Source: Vibrio nitrifigilis | GTDB lineage: Bacteria; Pseudomonadota; Gammaproteobacteria; Enterobacterales; Vibrionaceae | Direction of reading: 5' to 3' | Length of the DNA: 64,000 nt | NCBI RefSeq assembly: GCF_015686695.1 | Contig: NZ_JADPMR010000001.1 | Location: 992,001 to 1,056,000 of the forward strand | In this document: piece after piece, positions 58,653 to 64,000 of the stretch | How the letters are laid out: every line of letters starts with the position of its first letter | How positions within the stretch are numbered: position 1 is the first letter of the stretch | Notes under the pieces: generated by a model | What the model saw: the letters and a program-made list of their open reading frames with translations, nothing else | What the model was told of the DNA's origin: nothing | Databases searched by the model: none | Translations under genes and position numbers: made by a program

Positions 58653-59126
58653 ATGGTAGATAAACCCGTGTCTATTTTAGTTGTTTGTATGGGGAACATT
58701 TGTCGTTCGCCAACTGCTGAAGCTGTGTTTAGAGTCAAAGCGGAGCAATTAGGTATAAAGGTAGATATTGATTCTGCAGGAACGATTGCCTATCACCAAG
58801 GCGAGTCCCCAGATCCACGGGCACAAGCAGCAGGTCAAGCTAGAGGTTATTCGTTTAAAGGCATCCGGTCGCGGCAAATACAGAAGCAAGATTTCGTCGA
58901 TTTTGACTATATTTTTGCTGCTGATGAACAAAATAAGCGTGACTTATTGCATGATTGCCCAAAGGAATTTCAACACAAGATTTCATTATTATTGAGTCAC
59001 ATAGCGTCAGATTATCATGAAATTCCCGATCCCTATTATGGGGGAGATAAAGGGTTCGATTTAGTGTTAGATTTATTGGAACTATCGGCCGAAGCAATTT
59101 TAAGAAAGGTGTGCGAATGTCACTAG
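58653..59126 (+). CDS. Low-molecular-weight protein tyrosine phosphatase
   Basis: The phosphatase loop CMGNICRS (C-X5-R-S) lies at the start of the protein, and the general acid Asp is in IPDPYYGG. The length is 157 residues. I chose ATG 58653, behind GAGGAG; the frame opens at 58626. No tyrosine kinase or capsule gene is adjacent, so it is more likely a general LMW-PTP than a Wzb partner. The leader shows alternative hairpins. Confidence 0.93.
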   Translation: MVDKPVSILVVCMGNICRSPTAEAVFRVKAEQLGIKVDIDSAGTIAYHQGESPDPRAQAAGQARGYSFKGIRSRQIQKQDFVDFDYIFAADEQNKRDLLHDCPKEFQHKISLLLSHIASDYHEIPDPYYGGDKGFDLVLDLLELSAEAILRKVCECH

Positions 59127-59722
59127 CTATGAATAGATATGTAAAATTTAGGTAAAAATCTATTTGATTTTTGTGTCGATCCAGACAACACTAGTACAAT
59201 ATGAAAAAATGTTAATATAACACTTACTAATTAATATACTACTAAAGTGGTGTGGTATTTCCATTGAACGTGTGTAACTATCTGATTGTAAAACAACTAA
59301 GTTGTAAATAGATGATACTAATCACGCTTTTGGGGATGCAGGGTAATGATATCCGTTATTAAATAATGTGTTTTATGTGAGCTGCTAAAGCGATCTCTTA
59401 TGAGTAATTAGCGTAAGCTAGTGAGTAAGGTGATAGGGTGTTAGCCATTAGGTTGCGGCTAAACACAATAAGTATTTTGATCACCTGAGGTTTTTTCTCG
59501 GGTAGGTAAGAAAGAATATTGCTCAGGTCGTGCAAGCGAACAGTGAACAGCGTAGGCGAAGACAAAATTTTAAGGCCTTTTGATTTTCGTGATCTCACGG
59601 TGTTTTCTGCCATTGGGGAGGTGGCTGAGCAATCCCTCATCGTTGGAGTGTCATCCTGTGTCGCTCCAATCATCTCAACTTTTTTCTTGTCATTTAATGA
59701 GAGAGTTTTCTTTTAGTACAGA
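59127..59722. other. Gene-free gap between the phosphatase and fadL
   Basis: About 600 bp. Short open frames occur on both strands (for example 59398-59673 and 59519-59716), but they lack ribosome sites and recognisable protein features. I see no RNA gene. Confidence 0.4.
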
Positions 59723-59751
59723 GTAAAAAGGCCGCTTAGCGACCTTTTTAC
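59723..59751 (-). terminator. Terminator of fadL
   Basis: AGTAAAAAGGCCGC pairs imperfectly with GCGACCTTTTTACT. The A-tract on the plus strand supplies the leftward U-tract. Confidence 0.82.
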
Positions 59752-59764
59752 TAACTGGAAGAGC

Positions 59765-61039
59765 TTAGAAAGTACGGCTGTATTGCAATCCCATCAAAAC
59801 AGCATCAGCACGAGTTGTTGCTGTTAGGGTTGTACCTGCAGACGTTTCTTTAACATCGACATCTTTACCTAGTAGGTAAGTGACCCCGAAGTCAACATTT
59901 GACTGATCGTCAATCGTGTAGGTTAGGCCAGTTGAGAACCATTGGCGATCTGAATCTGGTACTGAAATCGAAGTAACGGAATCTTGAGCGCTGGTATCGT
60001 ACATATAGCCTGCACGTAGAGTCCAAGTCTTATTCACGTAGAAAGTACCACCAATCGCATAGTGCCAGCCATCTTGCCAGTCATACTGTTTTTCGTATGT
60101 TTCGCCAGCTGATGTCATAGCAACAATAGGTGAACGGCTTGAATCTAGGTTATCAAAGTCGATATTGTCAAATGAACTCCAACCGATCCATTGAACGCTG
60201 TAGTGCACGGCAAAACGAGTGTCTTTAATACGGTGGTAGCCAGAGAATTCTGCGATGTCTGGTAGTGGTAGAGTGATCTCTTGGCCATAATCGTCTTTCG
60301 CTTTGAATTCAGGGCTGTAGTGGTAAGCAAAGCCAAAACGGTTATTTTCATCCATTTCGTACACTGTACCAAGGTTAAAACCGACAGCCCAACCATCCGC
60401 TTTGTCTACGTTTACTAGCGCAGTACCGGCAGTAAGAGACGTACCTAATTTGTAGTTTGTTGCTGCTGCAAGTGTCGCACTTGCTTTGCGCTTCATCGTG
60501 CCTTGACCATAGATAATGTCTAAGCCTGCACCAAAGCTCCATTCTTTGCTTAAACGGTATGAGCCAGCAAGGCCAAAGTTAAAGCTTTTAAGGTCAGTCA
60601 AACCACCGTATTCAGAGGCGGTGTAATCACTAGAGAATTCTGTTTTTGTACCGAAGTTTGAATAAGCATCGATACCCCAAGCAAATTTATCATTCACTGG
60701 TACGATCAAATGAATGTTAGGGGCTACGGAGGTGCCACCAACGTCGTCCGTATCATCAATCGATGTCGTCCCATTATAGGTGGCATCTTTAACATCGATC
60801 ATGGTCGTGATCGTTTCAAAACCCAAAGAAAAAGAGGTTTTGTCAAATAGCGCCATTGTTGCAGGGTTACGAGCCATTGATGCAGCGTTATCTGCAATGA
60901 CCGCGTCACCAGCAAAAGCACGGCCAAGGCCTGTTGCTGATTGGGCATTAAGTTGGAACCCGGCAGCAGCAGCTTGCTGAGTCGCTAGACATATGGTCGA
61001 AGCAATCAGTGTTTTGGTAAACAGACGCGTCTTTTTCAT
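59765..61039 (-). CDS. fadL: Outer-membrane long-chain fatty acid transporter FadL family
   Basis: A 424-residue beta-barrel that lets hydrophobic compounds cross the outer membrane. The signal peptide ends at about QQAAAAG. The N-terminal hatch GFQLNAQSATGLGRAFAGDA with following ARNPA is the FadL signature, and the final residue is Phe (QYSRTF), as needed for barrel assembly. It is monocistronic and divergent from fadI-fadJ across an 880-bp gap. Vibrios often carry several FadL paralogues. Confidence 0.94.
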   Translation of the reverse strand: MKKTRLFTKTLIASTICLATQQAAAAGFQLNAQSATGLGRAFAGDAVIADNAASMARNPATMALFDKTSFSLGFETITTMIDVKDATYNGTTSIDDTDDVGGTSVAPNIHLIVPVNDKFAWGIDAYSNFGTKTEFSSDYTASEYGGLTDLKSFNFGLAGSYRLSKEWSFGAGLDIIYGQGTMKRKASATLAAATNYKLGTSLTAGTALVNVDKADGWAVGFNLGTVYEMDENNRFGFAYHYSPEFKAKDDYGQEITLPLPDIAEFSGYHRIKDTRFAVHYSVQWIGWSSFDNIDFDNLDSSRSPIVAMTSAGETYEKQYDWQDGWHYAIGGTFYVNKTWTLRAGYMYDTSAQDSVTSISVPDSDRQWFSTGLTYTIDDQSNVDFGVTYLLGKDVDVKETSAGTTLTATTRADAVLMGLQYSRTF

Positions 61040-61361
61040 GTGTATTTCCTATAAAACTCCGCCTCTTTTGGGCGTTATTTCGAGCAATTGCTCAAGAAGG
61101 TGCAGATACTAGTCGTTAGTGTAAAGGATACATATCCGACCATTGGCTAATTTGGCGATAAATTTGCCAAACTGACGGCTAAATGAGGTAAATAGGCTAT
61201 GAAACTGAATGAAATAGAGTTTATGCTCTAATGGGGTTTCCCCAGTTTTTGACGTGCTGCTTGTGGTTTAAAATAGGAGTATATGCACCACGCTAACGAG
61301 AAAAGAGAGATTTTCTGGTAAAACGTCATTTTGAGGTGAAAAAATAGATTTTTAATATAAA

Positions 61362-61426
61362 TATCCCCAAATGCCCTCAAGATGCAGAAGTCAGAGTTTT
61401 ATCACGCTAGGAATGGTCATTCCCTT
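61362..61426. repeat. Deletion derivative of the TATACCC repeat element
   Basis: TATCCCCAAATGCCCTCAAG, then ATGCAGAAGTCAGAG and the palindrome GGAATGGTCATTCCC, match the reverse complement of the right part of the 37190-37455 element with an internal deletion. Confidence 0.6.
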
Positions 61427-61572
61427 TACGCGCGGTAGCCTTGCTGGTAGTGAGTTGTAAAGAAAAATATGCACAGAGATTGTTTTGAATCAAATTTCAA
61501 TTTCATGCTGCTTATAAATCACCTTAAAATTGATCTAATTCAAATTTTGTTGTGTTGAAGCCGTTATAGTTG

Positions 61573-61737
61573 TTCATGTCATCTAGTTAGCCGTAAGGCT
61601 AGCGTGTTGAGCAAGATGACACTTCCTTTTGAAGGCTGACTTTACTTTCTCCTAATCAGGAAACTGATTATTTTCAATTGGCGTAAGTTAATTGCTTTAT
61701 AATTCCGACCACACAAAGCATTGTGTGGTTTTTTTTT
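61573..61737 (+). ncRNA. Candidate small RNA or leader ending at a strong orphan terminator
   Basis: A gene-free segment with a TCATCT / AGATGA outer pair enclosing TAGCC-GTAA-GGCTA (61580-61622) ends at CCACACAA / TTGTGTGG followed by nine T (61709-61737). A TATAGT box lies just before it at about 61566. A perfect terminator with no upstream gene on this strand suggests a small RNA or a fadI attenuator. The 5' end is a guess. Confidence 0.45.
61709..61737 (+). terminator. Strong Rho-independent terminator upstream of fadI
   Basis: CCACACAA / TTGTGTGG stem with an AGCA-type loop followed by nine consecutive T. Confidence 0.9.
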
Positions 61738-61923
61738 GCCTATTTTATGCTTGGCGGTCGCTTATTTGTCGAGCCTAGTTATATCTCACGTTTATTCTAG
61801 CCCGTATTTGCCAACCCTAACATTCTGATTACACTTTAAATCATAGAAATTGTGTATTGGTTTAGGAAGCAGCAGTAGGGTTTAAGCTGCATTTCGAAGT
61901 AATTTAACTACCTAGGAATGGAT

Positions 61924-63231
61924 ATGGCGCGTCAAAATGTTTCTACACGTTCTGGTTGTCGGGTTGCGATTGTAGCAGGACTACGAACGCCTTTTGCCCG
62001 ACAAGGTACTGAATTTAAAAACCTAACTGCAATCGATCTCGGGCAAATGGTGGTAAGTGAATTAGTCCATCGATACGATCTTAACCCCATTCCTATTGAT
62101 CAGGTCGTTTTCGGTCAAGTCGTACAGATGCCTCAGGCCCCAAATATTGCCAGAGAAATAGTGCTAGCATCACAATTGCCTGTTGCTACCGATGCGTTTA
62201 GTGTAAGCCGAGCGTGTGCAACGAGTTTTCAAGCCATCATTAACGTTGCTGAAAGTATTATGGTAGGCAGTATTGAATCAGGCATAGCCGGTGGCGCTGA
62301 TTCTTGTTCAAATTTGCCGATAGGCGTCACGCAAAACTGTGCTGCAACGTTACTCGCGATGTCAAAGCAAAAGACGTGGTTGGGTAAAGCTAAATTGTTG
62401 CGCCAATTGTCATTGAAAGATTTTCTTCCTGTTCCCCCTCCTATTGCAGAATATTCGACCGGCCTCTCAATGGGAGAGACCGCTGAGCAGATGGCGAAGA
62501 CCTATCATATTAGCCGCCAAGAGCAAGATGAATTGGCGCATCGTTCACATCAACATGCCGAACAGGCTTGGCAAGAAAAACGCCTTGATCAGGAAGTGAT
62601 GACGGCTTTTCTTCCTCCGTACCAACAAGTACTAGCGAAAGACAATACCATTCGAGCTCACTCTACATTGGAAGAACTCGCTTTGTTAAAGCCCGTTTTT
62701 GATCGCCGTTATGGGAGTGTGACTGCGGGTAATAGCACACCACTGACTGATGGGGCAGCTGCAATAGTGTTAATGGCTGAAGATAAAGCGCGAAGCCTAG
62801 AGTTACCTGTATTGGGCTATATTCGCTCTTACGCGTGGTCAGGGCTTGGTGTTGAAAAAGATATGTTATTAGGCCCTGCCTATGCGGTGCCGAATGCATT
62901 AGACAAAGCAGGGATTCAACTCAAGGATCTCACGCTGTTCGATATGCACGAAGCATTCGCTGCACAAGTGCTTGCTAACTTAAAACTATTTGCCAGTGAG
63001 CATTTTGCAACTCACCAACTGAGGCGTTCGAAGGCCATTGGTGAGGTAGATATGGATAAATTTAACGTTCTCGGAGGATCCATTGCATATGGACACCCAT
63101 TTGCTGCGACAGGAGCACGTTTAATTACTCAAACGTTGAATGAACTACAGCGTCGTGGTGGAGGATTGGCCCTTACAACAGCATGTGCTGCTGGTGGACT
63201 TGGTGTTGCGATGGTATTGGAGAGTGAATAA
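61924..63231 (+). CDS. fadI: 3-ketoacyl-CoA thiolase, anaerobic-type beta-oxidation
   Basis: Cleaves 3-ketoacyl-CoA to acetyl-CoA as the beta subunit of the FadIJ complex. The active-site cysteine is in SVSRACATSFQA. The C-terminal motifs DMHEAFAAQ, GGSIAYGHPFAATGAR and TTACAAGGLG are intact. I favour ATG 61924 over ATG 61918, because AGGA abuts the latter but lies six bases from the former. The length is about 435 residues. The stop overlaps the fadJ start (TAATG). Confidence 0.95.
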   Translation: MARQNVSTRSGCRVAIVAGLRTPFARQGTEFKNLTAIDLGQMVVSELVHRYDLNPIPIDQVVFGQVVQMPQAPNIAREIVLASQLPVATDAFSVSRACATSFQAIINVAESIMVGSIESGIAGGADSCSNLPIGVTQNCAATLLAMSKQKTWLGKAKLLRQLSLKDFLPVPPPIAEYSTGLSMGETAEQMAKTYHISRQEQDELAHRSHQHAEQAWQEKRLDQEVMTAFLPPYQQVLAKDNTIRAHSTLEELALLKPVFDRRYGSVTAGNSTPLTDGAAAIVLMAEDKARSLELPVLGYIRSYAWSGLGVEKDMLLGPAYAVPNALDKAGIQLKDLTLFDMHEAFAAQVLANLKLFASEHFATHQLRRSKAIGEVDMDKFNVLGGSIAYGHPFAATGARLITQTLNELQRRGGGLALTTACAAGGLGVAMVLESE

Positions 63232-64000
63232 TGGCATCTGAAAATCGAGGCTTTAGTTTATCAATCGATAACCATTCAGTTGCGTGGTTACAAATCGATT
63301 TACCTAATGAAGCGGTCAATACCTTGCGTGCTGAGTCTGTGACTCGGATTAATGAAATACTTACTGAGTTACAAAATCAGCAACAACGCATCAAAGGATT
63401 AATCATTTACTCGGCAAAGCCGGATAACTTTATTGCCGGGGCTGATATTAACATGATCGACCGATGTCAATCTGTTGATGAGGCGCGTCAATTAGCTCAC
63501 ACCGGACAAGATGTCTTTAATCAGTTACAGAGCCTGACTTTTCCCGTCGTTGCGGCTATTCATGGTTCGTGTTTAGGAGGAGGATTAGAGTTAGCGTTGG
63601 CATGTGATTATCGTGTTGTTAGTGATGATGACAAAACACGGTTAGGCTTTCCTGAAGTTATGCTTGGACTACTACCTGGCGCAGGTGGAACCCAACGATT
63701 GCCAAGGTTGGTTGGTTTGATTCCCGCATTAGATCTCATACTGACTGGGCGTTTGTTGAGAGCTGGAAAGGCGAAAAAACTGGGGTTAGTCGACGATGTA
63801 GTCCCGCAAGATATTTTGTTAGAAGTCGCGCAAAGATGGCTAGAAAAAAAGCGGCCGAAGAAACCTCTGTCTTCCATGTTTGAACGTATGCTAACTCACT
63901 CTAATTTTTTACGGCGACTTGTGTTTGATAAAGCGGCGGCAAAAGCCTTTGAAAAAAGTCGCGGCAACTATCCAGCGATTGACGCGATTTTTCAGGTCAT
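63231..64000 (+). CDS. fadJ: FadJ multifunctional fatty-acid oxidation subunit, N-terminal part (partial)
   Basis: The frame is open to the window end: about 256 codons of an enzyme usually ~700 residues long. The visible part is the enoyl-CoA hydratase/isomerase domain, with the oxyanion segment FIAGADINMI, and GSCLGGGLELALACDYR and GFPEVMLGLLPGAGGTQR carrying the catalytic glutamates. The 3-hydroxyacyl-CoA dehydrogenase domain would lie beyond position 64000. It overlaps fadI by one base, so the pair is translationally coupled. Confidence 0.94.
   Translation, partial: MASENRGFSLSIDNHSVAWLQIDLPNEAVNTLRAESVTRINEILTELQNQQQRIKGLIIYSAKPDNFIAGADINMIDRCQSVDEARQLAHTGQDVFNQLQSLTFPVVAAIHGSCLGGGLELALACDYRVVSDDDKTRLGFPEVMLGLLPGAGGTQRLPRLVGLIPALDLILTGRLLRAGKAKKLGLVDDVVPQDILLEVAQRWLEKKRPKKPLSSMFERMLTHSNFLRRLVFDKAAAKAFEKSRGNYPAIDAIFQV

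Larger units (their letters stand above)
61040..61923. promoter_or_regulatory. Long fadL/fadI divergent region
   Basis: About 880 bp with no gene. It contains the palindrome TTTGGC-N9-GCCAAA (about 61150-61171), a repeat-family remnant (61362-61426) and an orphan terminator at 61709-61737. A FadR-type site was not found with confidence. Confidence 0.5.

Noticed and set aside
59398..59716. Short open frames on both strands between the phosphatase and fadL
   Set aside because: No ribosome site, no recognisable protein features, and overlapping frames. A degenerate gene cannot be excluded but is not supported.

Overview
This window reads as a stretch of the main chromosome of a Vibrio or close Vibrionaceae relative. 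The evidence is a polar-flagellum motY, a LuxO/LuxU quorum-sensing pair with an adjacent qrr1 small RNA, a HubP/FimV polar landmark with acidic repeats, and a gene order (nagA<>nagE-glnS-hubP-truA-accD-folC-dedD-cvpA-purF ... motY ... gloA-nth-rsx ... uvrB-luxO-luxU-yvcK-moa ... zntA-udp ... metG-mrp-udk ... fadL-fadI-fadJ) that matches my memory of Vibrio cholerae chromosome 1. No database search was run. Protein identifications come from reading motifs and from remembered family sequences.

Layout. 1-2.5 kb: divergent N-acetylglucosamine genes (nagA start, nagE). 2.6-15.7 kb: housekeeping genes (glnS, hubP, truA, accD, folC, dedD, cvpA, purF) with a PUR box before cvpA. 15.7-20.9 kb: antiporter, RNase T, MotY, a small unknown protein, glyoxalase I and endonuclease III. 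21-27.2 kb: the rsxABCDGE (rnf) electron-transport operon, leftward, with a strongly repeat-expanded RsxC tail. 27.7 kb: tRNA-Asn. 28.4-33.4 kb: uvrB, qrr1 (leftward, sigma-54 promoter, LuxO boxes), luxO-luxU and a YvcK-like protein. 33.5-36.4 kb: a likely Moco riboswitch and moaABCDE. 36.7-40.9 kb: CBS protein, a nested inverted-repeat element, zntA with a ZntR-type promoter, and udp with a CRP/CytR-like region. 42-48.4 kb: metG, mrp/apbC, udk and an AsmA-family protein.

48.4-55.3 kb is the most unusual part: a compact aromatic-acid island. A leftward operon lpdB-lpdD-lpdC-DUF554 (UbiX-type flavin prenyltransferase, small D subunit, gallate-decarboxylase-like UbiD enzyme, membrane protein) faces a divergent LysR regulator. 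Next comes a lipoprotein of the tannase/feruloyl esterase family, whose promoter has the 19-bp spacer and palindrome typical of MerR control, divergent from a MerR regulator. Together these suggest hydrolysis of gallate or hydroxycinnamate esters outside the cytoplasm, then non-oxidative decarboxylation inside.

55.4-64 kb: a serine-recombinase-like protein with substituted catalytic arginines and an upstream palindrome array (a possible domesticated regulator), cobO, a secreted PL1-like pectate lyase, a low-molecular-weight phosphatase, and the fatty-acid genes fadL and fadI-fadJ (fadJ runs off the window). An orphan strong terminator before fadI may mark a small RNA. Tannase plus pectate lyase hint at contact with plant or algal material, which is an inference. 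At least five copies or remnants of a repeat with TATACCC...GGGTATA ends lie in intergenic regions.
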